This document shows, piece by piece, positions 35,636-48,610 of a stretch of DNA of 64,000 nt. Every line of letters begins with the position of its first letter. Position 1 is the stretch's first letter. The stretch lies in the NCBI GenBank assembly GCA_022410635.1, contig JAJVDF010000875.1:115033-179032 (forward strand), written 5' to 3'. The stretch comes from Tretioscincus oriximinensis (Eukaryota; Chordata; Lepidosauria; Squamata; Gymnophthalmidae). The position numbers were made by a program, and so were the translations under genes. The notes beneath the pieces are model-generated. The model saw only the letters and a program-made list of their open reading frames with translations, was not told where the DNA came from and did no database searches.

Positions 35636-38600
35636 ATTACACAAGAAGGAACAAGCTGCTCTGCCTAATCTTCATCTTTCAATCTACCAAAACCAAATTA
35701 TCATTGGATGCTCATTTATATTATTGAAAATACAGCCAAAAGGAGCCAGTTGCCAGAAGAGACTATAATTATGGTATACCTAGAAAACAGATACAGAAGA
35801 GTGTAGGGGAGAAAGAAACTGCTAACTTAAACTTTACAAATAGGATTGGACATCTTTTCAAGTATTGTAGGAGCATTTTATGCAGTTCAGTTGACTTCAA
35901 AGACTTTGCAATATTTATTGACTTCAAAAATGCTTTGCAAAAAAACTAACCAAACCATGGACAAGGTAACATTAAATATGTAATTCAATAACTTTGGCAA
36001 AGAAAAGACTGAATTTAGTTTCATTTAGTCCNTTCAATGTTAGTTGTGATAGGAATCTAGAAATATTTCACATTTNAAAATCGTAATTCAGCTTTTCTCA
36101 TTTTGAAAAACCTGAAAATGTGGACTGCAACTTGGACTTTCTCTCTCTCTTTTTAGCAGCACATCTTGAAAAGTATTTTGGGTGCTTGTATCTACTCTTA
36201 GGAAAATCTTAAATAGTCTGTTCTAAATTTCGGCAACGTCTCATCCANAGTGGTGATAAAGGTGCTCTTAGCTTGCATTGATAATGGCAGAATGTAAAAA
36301 TCTGGACAAGTTATGTATTCACCATTACTTATGCAGCAAAAACAAAGGTATGTGGTGCTGTTAAATAATGGCCACACGGCTGGAAGAAATGCAACAGACA
36401 AGCTAGAGATTGTTGTAAAATGTTGCTTTAGGATTGTACTTACTATTTAGACATAGTGAAAACTGTTGTTTAATATTTAATTTGTACNTCTTTGAGCAAT
36501 CCATTTGTGTTTAAATTGCTTCTAGATTCGTCAGAATTTTTTTCTTGCTTCCGATATCATCTTGATTCACATAACATCTCTGATATATTCTTTCCCCCGA
36601 AATACGAAAATATTTTAAATAGAATAGGATAGAATATTTATTCCAAATTTCTGCAAAATCGTTATAAAATGGGGAGAAGGGAGTTCTGGCTCCATGTGCT
36701 TTTGTCATGTGTTACTTTATTTTGAAAAGTGAACAAGTAAAGTTTCATGATGCCATCTTGAATTCTGTGAAAGACTGTTCAGACTATGTCTACTTCATTG
36801 CTGTAGAAACAGCAGTATTAAAAGCTACATTACACCTTTTTAAAACAGACCCAAGGAAAAGGGACAAGGAATTCAGACTCTAGCAAAATATTTGCACTAT
36901 TAAAATTGTCTCCAAAGTAAAATGACCATAAAGCTATGGAATCTTGGTACGGGATGGGGAAATATCCTTTTTTCTAATATCAGTTTCGCCATAATATTTG
37001 AAATATGCTCTTTATTTAATTCCTTTTCTTACTTTTTTTTGTAATTGGAAAAATCAATACAAAATCCCAGATAATAAGAGAGTAATTTTTCTGTGTGGGG
37101 TGTGGGAACTGTTCAAAGCTAATAACCTTTTTGGCAGAATCCACTCTACAATTATTGAGGAGTTTAGACTTTTGGAGTGTAGGATGGAAAAATGGAGAAC
37201 AGCAAAAAATATGTATTATATATAGATTTTTATAGTTATATATTTTTGTCTCCTTTCAGCATAGGAAGCAGCTTAGCTTGCTTAGACTAGTTACACACAT
37301 ACTTTTGAATAATCCTTGATCCTGAAAAAATGGACTGCAAACCAGACCCACCCATTTTTATTTCNGGGAGGCAGCAGGGGTAGGTTTTCAGTCCTTTAGG
37401 ACTGGAAATTATTTTAAAGCGTGTGTGCAATTGCGAGCTATGCAATCAAAGTGCTACAAGGCAGCTTCCTATATTTTTTCTGGTTATTCTGGTGTTCGGT
37501 CCAACTCTTCAGGACTAAAGATGCTTTAAAAGCACTATGTGCCTGCAGTCTTCATAAGAGTTTTTTGTATCATGTAACTTACAAAGTTATTTAGAATATT
37601 CCTGAATGCTCTCTCAGGCTACTTTTCTGTGCTGTAGAATATTCAGTCTGGTGTGAAATTGTTGAGTGTTTTTTCTCCTATCATTTCTTACATTTAAATC
37701 AAATGTTAAAATTGCTCACCATTTAAGATGCCACACAAAGTTTCCTGGAATAAGGTGCATAGTGAACCTTTTGTATTCACTACTCAAACAAACACCACCT
37801 CAAACACTGTCATGGGACAGATATGGGGGAATGAAAGGGGGGGGGGGATGGCCAGACTCACCCTATTGCCACCATGCGCATGTACACTTAATGCTTTTGC
37901 ACATGGGTGCAGGACAGCTTTGCTGGCAGCTGTGAGTTCCTTGTTCATGAGGCAGCTCTGACAGCAGAAAGAGAAACCATGTGGAGGCAAGGGGTGGAGG
38001 GAGTGCATGGTCAAACCAAGCCCGCACTTGCAGTCTTTTCAACTAGTAAGCTAATGAAAGTTGAGCAGTAAGGTCTAAGAGGCATTCTGGGAAGTCACAT
38101 CTTGCTAATTGCAAAGTGACATTCATTGGAGTGGTCAACTCCAATCACACCCGTAAACCTGTGGGGCAGAGCTTTTCTGGGCAGACCAAGAAAAAAAAGT
38201 GGGGTTCTGGACAGTGCAAGAAAGGTACTTGGGTTTCTGGCCAATCCATTCAATTATGTGCATCCCATCCAATTATGGAGAGTAATTAGAAAGGATATAG
38301 CGAATGTTTGCAAGTGTTATTGAACCACTTTACAAATCTATGGCAAAGGCCACATCTGGAATATTATGTACATACTTTTTGAATCAATACTGTGGAAGTG
38401 GGAAAAGTGCAGAAAATAGATTAAGGGAGTGGAATACAGTTTCTACAAAATCAGTCTGTAAAATCAGCCTTAAAAGATGGCATTTAAAAGATAACCTGAT
38501 TGAAAGACAAAATCATTCATGATGTTGAAAAGGTGGTCAGAGATATTTTTTTTTCTATTGCATAATACGTAACACTTGATGAAGTTAATCAGCTTGACAA

Positions 38601-38774
38601 TTAGAAACACAAGAGAAAGTGTATTTTCATTTAGGGGGTTATCAGATGTGGTGAGTTTAAAAAAGAGTTGGTCAAATTCATGGAGGACAAGAGGGTCAGT
38701 TATTACTAGAAAGACATTTGAGGTCCATCAAGCACCATTGATGTATGTATTAAGAAAATCTTTGNCGATGCACC
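35636..38774 (+). other. KLHL32: KLHL32 3' UTR and spacer start
   Basis: The UTR starts at 35636. I see no canonical AATAAA before about 39 kb. ATTAAA occurs near 36816 and 36898 but cannot be chosen on sequence alone, so the UTR end is unknown. 37837-37847 is an 11-G run. No open frame here has a recognisable domain. Confidence 0.5.
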
Positions 38775-39030
38775 ACTTTAACCTGCCTTTGGCTGGAGAA
38801 ACAGGTTCCTCTTTCCCACTTTTAGGCACCGTTTTAATATTTTAATATATACTGCTCAAAACAATTAAGGGAACACTTTAACATAACATGTTATGTTAAA
38901 GTGTTCCCTTAATTGTTTTGAGCAGTATATTAATTTTGTATCTTGCTTCTTATTATTGTTAACTGCCTGAGGCATTTGTGTGTATGGCAGGATATAAGCG
39001 TAACCAACTGCTTGCTTACTTGCTAACTAA
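38775..39030 (+). mobile_element. L2-type 3' end interrupted by a palindrome
   Basis: ACCTGCCTTTGGCTGGAGAA, then TTTTAGGCACCGTTTTAATA, is the same 3' end as at 51051. It is split by the palindrome at 38847-38930 and continues with TTATTGTTAACTGCCTGAGG to an ATAA-type end. Confidence 0.65.
38847..38930. mobile_element. 84-bp perfect palindrome, mariner-like MITE
   Basis: Every one of the 42 base pairs matches, with no loop: ATATACTGCTCAAAACAATT at the left is mirrored at the right end. TA lies at both ends. The outer arms match 16841-16905. It sits in a retroposon 3' end. It looks like a minimal Tc1/mariner-type element whose two ends have joined. Confidence 0.85.
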
Positions 39031-39332
39031 ATAATAAAAATGATGCCTAAGTTGGTGTCTCCATGTTGGAAAGATAGGTAAAGGCATTTTGCAGGGAGTC
39101 GAGCAAATATAAAAGTTTTCATTTTAAAATGTCCACAAGAATATGGTAGGCCACACTGGGTGGGTTCTCACTGGAGGAAAAAACAGGTGTGAATCCTGTG
39201 TGAAACCTATGTCCATGCTGAATTTCCTTTTAATCCAAATTCAAGCTGGTTTGGCATTTAAGTGGACTCACAATAACTGGGTCTTTCCCTCAAAAGATTA
39301 TAGATTAAAAGTAGGTTTTCTTCATTCTGATT

Positions 39333-39445
39333 GTTACAGCAGGGGCATTTTTACATTGCTCCCACTGGTGTTCTGCCAGGACTTTTTAATTTGTTCACTG
39401 CATTGCAAATTTCATTGTAGCGAGGTTCTTTATAAGGTTTCACCT
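39333..39445. mobile_element. Fragment related to 30755-30870
   Basis: GCAGGGGCATTTTTACATTG, TTCTGCCAGGACTTTTTAAT and GAGGTTCTTTATAAGGTTTC match the right end of the element at 30045-30875. Only this end is present. Confidence 0.55.
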
Positions 39446-40742
39446 GTCCTTTGCCTTCATTGAGACATCACAGAAATTATGCCGTCTCTTAGTTGCTCAC
39501 AGCTTTTATATGCCATTTGGAACGAGAAAAAGAATCCAAAAAATCGATAACTTCAGAGCAACTTAAATATTATGTTGCAATAAATGTTTACTGAAATATA
39601 CTGTTTCAAAAGCTTTCCAGTGTTCTTAGGATATGCTCATAAGCACATCTCATGAAATCCTCTTAGTGTAGGCAAGTGATGAACATATTGAATGTCTAAA
39701 GCTGTGAAAGATCAAGGTTGTTTCTTAACCATTTCTATGTCCGTCATTATCCGGAATATCTTTCTTTGGGTACCAAATGTATGCAGTTAAAAACTCCCAT
39801 CTCTCTTCAAAATAAGGAAACTGAGTAAAATATGCACAGTCTAATTTTCTTGTCAGGGTGTTCCACTTAGGGTCAGTGTTGTGTCTCTTACAACTTGTCA
39901 TGAAGACTAAAGTAAATACCAGTCATTCTTTTTGAAAGATGCTGCTTTCTTATACCACAAGAGAAATTTCCTACCCCCTGGATCTTGGAAGCTTTTGTGA
40001 CAAGGAAAATGCCTTGTCACTTAATTTGAAATGAAACTCTTGTAATTTAAATCACATTTTCATCTCGCCAACAATAAAAAAATGTGAAATTTCCCATAGT
40101 GGAGAACACATATAATTGTGAATGAAACCAATTAGTATGAATTTTCAAAGTGATCTCCGTAGCCCACTTTTACATCACTGGCATCAATTTGGTGGCTCTT
40201 AAGAGACAGCAACTTAAGCACATGCTGGACATCCAAAATCAATATAAGACATTGGTCCATATGCCTATATAGTGTTATGGTGGCATTTAAAGGTTTTAAG
40301 GAATATAAGAGGAACATCACCCTAATTGAGGGAAGTGGAAAAGAAACAAAAGAGCTCCATTTTCTTACTCCCACAATTTTATCTATAGATTTATTTACAT
40401 TTCTATCCCAGTTTATACCCAAAGATGGTCTGGCGAAAGTAGGGAAGACACAGAACAAAAGACCCTTTTGTTTTTATCTATTGATTTTCTTGTATCACAG
40501 CCACTCTGACATTCTGTGAAGGACCAGATAGTCTTTCACAGGCTCATGAGGACAAAAATATAGTATTAAAAAAAAACAAAATAAAGGTAGTGGAAACAAT
40601 AAAGGTAGTGGAAACAATTTCTGTGCCTACAAGAGGCACAGGAATTGTGCCTCTTTCTTGATACAGTATCGGATGGTTGATGTAGTATCAAACGAGACCA
40701 CAAACTTTCCGCAAAGTTCTAAAGCATAGTTTAAGAGACTTG

Positions 40743-41176
40743 GGCTGTATCCACACAGCGTTTATTCCAGAATTTCCCAATAATCCGGTGTCTGGCTTTA
40801 ATGCACCTCATTCACCTTTTACAGTATATTCCAAATTTTGTCATTCTGTCATTTCCTGACATGTGAGATTTTACATGCACACGGCACACTTTCTTCTCAG
40901 CCATTTTGTTTGCCGTTTGTCAAGAGGAAGTCCAAATGCTACTGAATAGTTTGCTGTTAATATCAGATTCCTTTGACTCTCACCCTTGCAGTTTATCATC
41001 AAAACTATCCATACATCAAAGCCTTCCCAGAATAACCCTTTATGCCGATTTGACAATGTGTTTTCCCCAAAAATTGATAAGCCAGACATTGAGCTTTAAA
41101 ATCCATAATCTGGTAAGGCTAATGCAACAGAAATTTGACTTCCAAGTGGATTTAATGACCCTGTTTGGACACAGTC
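40743..41176. mobile_element. PIF/Harbinger-like non-autonomous element, copy 1
   Basis: The ends GGCTGTATCCACACAG and (reverse complement) GACTGTGTCCAAACAG are inverted with three mismatches. It aligns along its length with 46925-47338. The flanking triplets TTG and TCA could be decayed TTA. The reading frames inside are broken and show no transposase. Confidence 0.6.
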
Positions 41177-43281
41177 TCAAACGATCCTATCTTACATTTA
41201 TGNGCTAATATAGACACAGATTGTTTGCTTCTAAAGGGAAATTTAACCAGAAAATCTATTACGATATACAGGAATCCTAGCATACAGCAACTTATCGGTA
41301 AGGATGTACCATAGTTGAATGCCTAGCATGAAGACATGAATGGAAGTTTCATGAGATGGATCCGGATATATCGTATTCACATGCGCTTAATGGGTGTTGT
41401 GCACAGTTGTGTCCATATGCACACAAATAAAAACAGACTTCAATGATTGGAAATAATATAATTTTTATATTCTTCTGATGAAGCAGTGAAACAGATCAGC
41501 AGTGGAGCATACATACCTGAAGTGTACTAGTGGACAAAGCTTCTTCAGAAGGATCAGTTTCTGCAAGTTCTCTTCAGTTATTTTGACATTGGGATTCCTG
41601 GTCAAGGATGACTCAGATTATTACATAGGTGATTGATAATCTCAACTTCCACTGGTGTTATAGAAACAGAATCTATTTGCACTACCCACAATATTACACT
41701 CACTTGCTCATGCTCTAATGTGGTATATTCTATTCTTTGTCAGCAATANCCTTCAGCACTCTAAAGTGAGCAAACAGGACAGTCTCTGCACCAGAGAATG
41801 GATACAAATCAGATATTTAGAATTGCAACACACCAAAACCTATTGCAAAACAACTCTCCCAGGACACTCCATTTCAGACGTCAGATCATCAATCTTTGAA
41901 CAAAGAAACTACAAAGGAAAATTTGAAAAAGAAGTAGCAGTCAAGCAAGACACTTAATAGAAACATATATATCAGCCGCTGAAAACCTCCTGTCGACGCG
42001 CATGGCGATTCAAAAGAGCAGAGAGGTTAAAAAAAGGCGAGAGCAGAAAGATAAGATAGNAGGTACCTAACATCATCCCCCCACCCACAAAGAGTGGTAA
42101 CCCAAAGGGGAAGCATGAAGGAAAGGAAGAAGGGAAAAGGCATGGAAAACAGGAAGGAGGGATGGAGGGAGCAGGTCAGGGGTATGGCTTGTCAGGAAAG
42201 GCAGAATGGAAGCAACGGAGAGAGGGAGCGCAAACATCAGTGAAGTGGACCCAGGAACGATCCGTAACAGGGTAACCCTTCCAATGGACAAGGTATTGAA
42301 GTTCACCGTGGAAGAACCAGGAGTCCAAGATGTTTATTCTTGTTTTTTTGGCATATGGCACATATTAATAACACCAGTTAACATCTCACCTTCTTGAGGG
42401 CACTCATGAACTCTTCGCTTTTATGCATATATTTTATTTCAATACTTTTACCTAGCTGCACTTTTTTCCTGCAAATACCTCCTTTTATTAACTATAACTA
42501 CTGTACTTGACCTGGTTAATCACACCCGTGTTTACTTTTCTGTTGTTATTTTCAGCACTCAATTCGCTACATATAATCTGTCCCTAGACAATTATTCTCT
42601 AACATCTAATATAGACTTGTCACACTGCCTGTATCTAAAGTGCTATGGGATCCCTTGCTAGATTTTCTGGATCCAGACTAACATGGCTATTTCTTTCATA
42701 TCTACCAGTATTGTTATTGGTAGATATCTAAGTAATTACAAGTTGTTTTCCGAAAAATGCATGACTGTTGTCTGTAGCATTTCCCACAGACATCTGTGGA
42801 ATAGCATGTATTTCTATCAGACTGCTGGAGGAAGGAACATGATTTAGATCAAGTATGAACTCTAGAAAGGGAATGATATTATTNTTGTTATTTTTATGTC
42901 CACAAATAGAAGAAGCAGCAATAATAAATATTTACATAAAGTACAATGTTTACCATAATAGCTAGATCACTAATTACAGATGGCCTTCATCTCACGAGTT
43001 CTTTCCGGTGTTCTGATTAGCATGGATATGAAGCATCTGGTTTATGCCATAATTGTTGAATTTAGATTTCTAGACCTTGATATTTATCAACTTTTTGCAA
43101 TCCCCCTTTTCTGACCCTATTGCCAAGCATTACCATCTTAATTATCCTTTTTATTTCATGATGGCAGATCTGATATATTATGTGCCAACTTTTTATCTGT
43201 TTATGTAAGAAAACTTCATAACATTTTAACCCATTCATTTTTAACCACTTATTCAACAGTAGTTGTTGTGGCCATTGTTAC

Positions 43282-43317
<36 letters not shown>

Positions 43318-44756
43318 TGAACATCAACAACTATATGATTTGTTAAAGAGCTATATTTAACGATCTTTTGACTAACAGCTTAAAAGCTAACGTTAAAAAG
43401 TTTTTTTATATATAAATTGCCATTTATAACACAACAAAGCTTATTTTTTTCTAAGCTCCAGCTGAATATTAATTTTGCTTTGGGAAAAAAAAACATCCAG
43501 CACAGTTAAACAGTTTGTTAAAATCTCCCATTCTATTACTTCTAAAGTCAAAGGTTTCGCTTTCAAGAAGTTAATGCTGAAGACGAGAGATTTGTTTCTA
43601 TCACTCAATGAATAGGAAAGTCTCAAATTTTGAAGGCATCTCACTTGAAGAAGATCTTTTAAAAACCTATTTAGAAACGGATGCCTTTTGAAATGATTCA
43701 AACTCCTCCCTGATACAGCATCTTACAGGAAACTACAATGCAGGTTCAATAAGTCACTTTCATAATGAAAAGAACTTCTGTGCGCTATACTATTAAGTAG
43801 CCTTAAAAAGGCTTTTAGTTACTGTATTATCTGAAATAATGACAGTTGATTCAGAAAAGAGATAATCTGCTACCTTTACATAAGAATACTGTAACAATAC
43901 AAAAAAAGCTCTGAACAAGATTATAGGAAAGTTTCAATGGCTGTAATTGATAGACACAAAAAAACAGTCTCTTATCATTACCTCTGAAAAGACACAGTTG
44001 GTTCACTGGCTTTGCCACCAAGTCCACACAACTGATGAGTGAAATTCAAATGACTCACTTAGTAGCTAAGATAGTGTAATTTAACAGTAGCATGAATTCC
44101 ACCCATCACATAAATTTGGAAATTACAGATAAAATTACGATACAGCTCAGATAAAGGATTAAACTATCATAAACATCCTGAAATACCTAACAATTCTAAT
44201 TCCCTTCATATCAGATTTAATCATAGGTGTATGTGTGGAGGTGGGGGGGGGGGGGGGTTGAGGGAGTTGTGGAGCACAGATCTGAATTAAGATGTTTGCG
44301 CCTGTATTTCTTCCAGGCGGCCTTAAAATTTGGTTAAACATTTCCAGAGATTCTTACAGTGAGGTCAGAATCCTGGAAAGGAGCTGGCTCCGAAAAGGAA
44401 ACCTCACATTAGTATAGTGACCTGGCTAGCAGTTCAATCAATTCTTGTTATTCAAGGATAGAACAGTTGCTTGTTCCCTAGCAAAACCGCACAAGGACAT
44501 CAGAGAGAGGACAAGAGGTCAGATTCTGTAATACATGCCTTCCCGGTTTTTAACACAAGAACAATGCTAGGACAGCTGTCAACATTTCATGCAATGTATA
44601 CCAAAGTTCTTCTGTTAACATAAGGTGGCTCAAGCATCCTGACCCAGCCCTGGCCTTGCTCAGTTTGAACTTCACGCTGTCACCAAGCTCATAGGAAATG
44701 TTCAACACATCACTCAANGTGTCAAAATGAAAGGCATGACAGCCAGAAGATATTGA
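41177..44756. other. Intergenic spacer
   Basis: No gene. 42640-42690 (GATTTTCTGGATCCAGACTA, ACATGGCTATTTC) resembles an end of the repeat type at 20191. 43288-43315 is an ATC array. 44243-44257 is 15 G in a row. The rest shows nothing that I can support. Where KLHL32 transcription ends within it is unknown. Confidence 0.5.
43281..43315. repeat. ATC microsatellite
   Basis: About ten ATC units. Confidence 0.9.
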
Positions 44757-44762
44757 TTTATT
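44757..44762 (-). terminator. MMS22L: Candidate MMS22L polyadenylation signal
   Basis: AATAAA on the minus strand, 330 bases past the MMS22L stop, followed by a T/G-containing stretch (CTTCTGGCTGTC). It is the first canonical signal that I find downstream of the stop. Alternative distal sites are possible. Confidence 0.4.
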
Positions 44763-45091
44763 AGTGCAGAAAAAAGCATTTACAGTTTTGCCTTACNTCT
44801 GTGGTAACCCTTTTACTATATATATATTAATCTTCAGCAATTTCTTTATCCACNAAGTATTTTTTATGTGTCGGCATCTTCTTTTGAGTGGTTTGCAATT
44901 CAACAAAGGAAAACATTTCTACTCCTTTTCCTCACTATGAAAACAGTACAGCAAAGCTGTTGAAGGACAACATACACATTACAAAGGTAAGTAGAAGAAC
45001 AATGTTGACCTATAGGNAGTGAATCTGAGTTCTGAATAAAGGACTGGAGCCCGGTGCAACTACTGTGTAGAAAATAACAATCAACATTCTG
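44763..45091 (-). other. MMS22L: Presumed MMS22L 3' UTR
   Basis: The sequence between the stop and the candidate AATAAA. No repeat seen. Three Ns are present. Confidence 0.45.
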
Positions 45092-45173
45092 CTAATGGCT
45101 CTCATTTTCCAGCTTCAGTATCTCCGTTTNTCCAGCTTCTGCGAGCTGAGATAAGAGTCTTTTATAGGCTTCT
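45092..45173 (-). CDS. MMS22L: MMS22L last coding exon
   Basis: On the minus strand, the acceptor TTTACAG is followed by one base completing an Arg codon, then EAYKRLLSQLAEAG, one unresolved residue (N at 45130), TEILKLENESH and TAG. 82 bp. It matches the known C-terminal end of MMS22L (REAYxKLLSHLG…LEN…) as I recall it. Confidence 0.9.
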
Positions 45174-46619
45174 CTGTAAAGCAGAAAAACATGGAAGTAT
45201 ATAACACTTTAATTAAAACCAGCATCAGAATCAGTCATGTCATTCTTATTCTATTTAAAGTAAATGGGTAAAGAATCAACCATGCTTTAAAAATCTTTAA
45301 ACATTAAGAAAAATGTGAACTCCTATAAAAGAAATTGCGTAAAATCTAAGGACAGTCAAACCCATCCCCCAATATTTACGGGCTACATAATCTAATTTTT
45401 AAACAAAAATCTTCATCTATTATCTAGTCAAATGAAGTTAAATAGACTTTAGATAAATACTTTCAACACAACTTTGAGTTAATATGTAAGGTGATTTTTC
45501 CAAACAGATTGAAATAAGTAAAAGGAATTATTTGGATAGAACCTAGAAATACAGTAGCTATTGTTCATCACTAACAAGGAAATCAATAATCTTCACAAAT
45601 ATGNAATTGTTCGTAACTGTGGAATTCAAAAATAAAGAGGACCATTTCTGTATGTGCAGTGTAACATTTTTTAGAAATGAACTGTGCGGATAAGCAGTCC
45701 CTTCTAGCGATACCATTGCTGGATCACATCATGCACCATAATCACACTCTTAGAATAAGCTTTATTTAGTTAGCTCACGCCTAAGTTGGTCATTATAGTT
45801 TTACATTGAATGCTACATATTATTAATTTGACACTCTGGATTTGGTTAGCTTGGGTTACTAACTGCTCAGCCTATTACATGTTGTTTATCCACTGACTAG
45901 GGGAATTAGCTCATTGCATTGTGGTAATGCAATCCCTCACCTCCTCTCATCCCCTTTCACTTCCTGCTGCTTTGTTTCATTAATTCATTCTTTCTGTTTT
46001 CCTTTCCCTCCTTCTTTTTTATTTTGTCTTCTATTTTTCACATCTTTCTACCCAGAGAACTGTCCACTTGCTACTCCCCTCTGTTTTCTGTCTATTAGCC
46101 AGTTTCCAACCCAGGGCTCTGGTCTCTGGAGGCTGCCAAAGTTCTGAGCCCTGTCATTGGTCATTATACCTCAGAATGCTGAACTCTCCCACATGCCTTT
46201 TATTAGTAATGATATTGACCTCAAGCCATTTTTGAAGTAAACAGAATGAATGAATATAATTGTACAATTGTTCATTTTGATCAGTTAGCCTCAATGGATG
46301 ATATATTTTGTGGGAACAGAGTTCTATAACTAATCTCATTTAGTAAGATTTGTCTGATATGTAGTGCATATGTCTATGAAATGAAGCAAATGTAGGGACG
46401 TTCGTACAACACATGAGGATGGGTTTCATACAGAACAAGTAGACTTTGATTAAACACTAAAGTGTACGAATAAATACAAAAAGCTTTCCATTGTATTATA
46501 CCAACTTGTATTTCCTAAAACTCCTGGTAAAAGTTAACTTTGAATAAACACCATCTTAAGAAAATCTGTGCTACAGTTAAATATCACTTATATTAAGAAA
46601 GTAAAATCCCTTAATATAC

Positions 46620-46787
46620 CTTTGCTCTGTATTTCTACCAAGCCCTTGTTTGGTCTCCGAATTCCTCAAGGTTTCTGTCAAAACAGGAATCAGGCTGATA
46701 ACCAAGAATTGGTCTGAAAGTGCTACTGCTTCCAAGGTGCTGTACAGCTGATTACCATATACAGAAGTGTAATCATGGATAAACTGT
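46620..46787 (-). CDS. MMS22L: MMS22L coding exon
   Basis: This 168-bp exon reads QFIHDYTSVYGNQLYSTLEA, then LIPVLTETL and GLGRNTEQR. The acceptor is CCTTCAG and the donor GTATAT, which is weak. Phases join exactly to 49442 and 45173. It lies in the MMS22L C-terminal domain; the conserved RQFI.DY and GLGRN words support the call. Confidence 0.92.
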
Positions 46788-46924
46788 CTGAAGGAAGAAA
46801 CAAGGACAGTTAGTGCCAGGCACAAACAATGGAAACACATTCTACTAAAGAAATGTGAGTTGTATGTTGAAAAATTGTCCAAAGTGGACATAGAGAAAGT
46901 ACACAACTAAAACTTTAAAACTTA

Positions 46925-47338
46925 GGCTGTATCCACGTAGCACTTGATTATTCTGGAATTTTATAGTTATTCAGTTTATTGGGTTTCTGGTTTGAATGCA
47001 CCTCATTTATCATATATCTTTACAGTTTATTTTGAGTTTTATTATTCTGTCAGTTTCTGATAAATGAGATTTTTATGCTCATGACATTAGCCATTTTGNT
47101 CCTTGGTTATCAAAAGGGTGACCAGTAGTCCTGCCTCCTAAATGCTATTGGATAGTTTGCTGTCAATATGAGATTGCTTATCTCTCTCACAGTTCTCATG
47201 AAAACTATCCACACATCAAGGACTTTCAGCAATAACGCTATATATTGACTCAACAGTGGGGTTTCCTGGAAAACCACAATTCGCTGAATTATATAATTCG
47301 ACTTTCAAGCAAATTATTGACCCTGTCTGAAGGCAGCC
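46925..47338. mobile_element. PIF/Harbinger-like element, copy 2, with TTA duplication
   Basis: GGCTG at each end in inverted orientation, flanked by TTA at 46922-46924 and 47339-47341. A 3-bp TTA duplication is the Harbinger rule. The body matches 40743-41176, e.g. CATTTTG near 47095 and AAAACTATCCACACATCAAG. It lies in an MMS22L intron and has no coding capacity. Confidence 0.65.
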
Positions 47339-48610
47339 TTAGTTACAAAGTTAATAGGTATCCAGAGTGGCTTCTACATTGTAGCAGTTGCAGAAAAACC
47401 AAATCCAGACAAATGATAATTCTTACAAGATCAGGTCACAGCCCATCTGGTTTATTACAGTATGTAAAGCATGTTTTAACACATACCTTTAATCCATTTT
47501 CAGTCCTGAAGAACTAGACTAAACCAGGAAAAAACCATTTGTGCACTCCATTCCAAACAAGCCCNCAATATAAGCCCCTATGTAAAATATTTTTTCACAC
47601 CCCCAAATGCCACTGCAATTTTCCATCTGGTTTTGTAAATCTTTCTAACTGACTGATTTCTGTATTATATGGTAATAGTGCCCAGTCAAATCAACTTCAG
47701 ATCATTCTACTGACAATGTATATGCAATTTTCAGAAAGTAGGTATTCTTGAGCATAACAGGAGTTTAAATATTCTCAGATTGCATTGATAATCCATAAAA
47801 CGTAAGACCTTTTCAAAGGTTTATTAGAATTAATTTATTAGAATTCAAAAGAAATGTGTTAGCAATTTTATTCGCCTTTAAAGTTTTGCTCATAAATAAA
47901 TTAGGTTTTGCAACTATTTTTTTAAAAATCTTCAATTCTTCAATTAATTTCTTTTACAATTCACTAACAGTTTTTTGACACAAACTAGTTTCCTGGAACC
48001 CTAAGTATATATCCTTTTTTGTTTGAGAGGAGCACATGAAAATGCTATGGGNTTCCATGGGGTGTCTTAAAAAGAAAAACACAATCAGGAAAGGTATACA
48101 AGAAAATCCTAGGGCTTTTGACTGATGGCTGAGAAGTTCCTTTTTATTATAAAATACCGTCTTAACCAACTTAACCAATTTATTTATTAATTTTATTACT
48201 TACATTTATCAAAACAATACAGTCCAATNATGTATTACCATGCAGTGGCATTAGGAATATAGTGACTCTATAAGATGAGTATATACATTCACAAAATGAA
48301 AGCTGCAGACTGAGGTCATTCTGAGCATATTACAGAAAGATACAAAAGAGAAGGTGATGTGTAGCCCTCCTGGTCTCGTGGGATTCTTAATAATACATGG
48401 AAACTGGATATATGATTAGGATCCCCAAAATACCGTATCCTCTTTGGGTGACGAGGGCCAGTAGCATCTATTTTGCATCCTGAGGAACCCAGTTTCGGTC
48501 CCCAGCAGTTCCCTAGAAAAAATCACTTTCATAGTGGTGCTAAGATAACTGCATGGGGATATGTCAAGCTAGGCTAAAATGTGATGGCGTTACCACTTTA
48601 AGACACACAA

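Noticed and set aside
42073..42397. Small open frames including a segment like ILDSWFFHGELQYLVHWKGY
   Set aside because: The LVHWKGYP-like word on the minus strand (about 42260-42340) recalls the chromodomain of LTR-retrotransposon integrases. It is short, broken and without neighbouring integrase or polymerase sequence, so I do not call an element; it may be a tiny remnant.
43281..43315. Short regular repeats that could suggest a CRISPR array
   Set aside because: Simple ATC repeat with no spacers, in a vertebrate genome.
45914..46147. 77-codon open frame on plus opposite MMS22L
   Set aside because: CT-rich intron sequence; no domain and no splice support.
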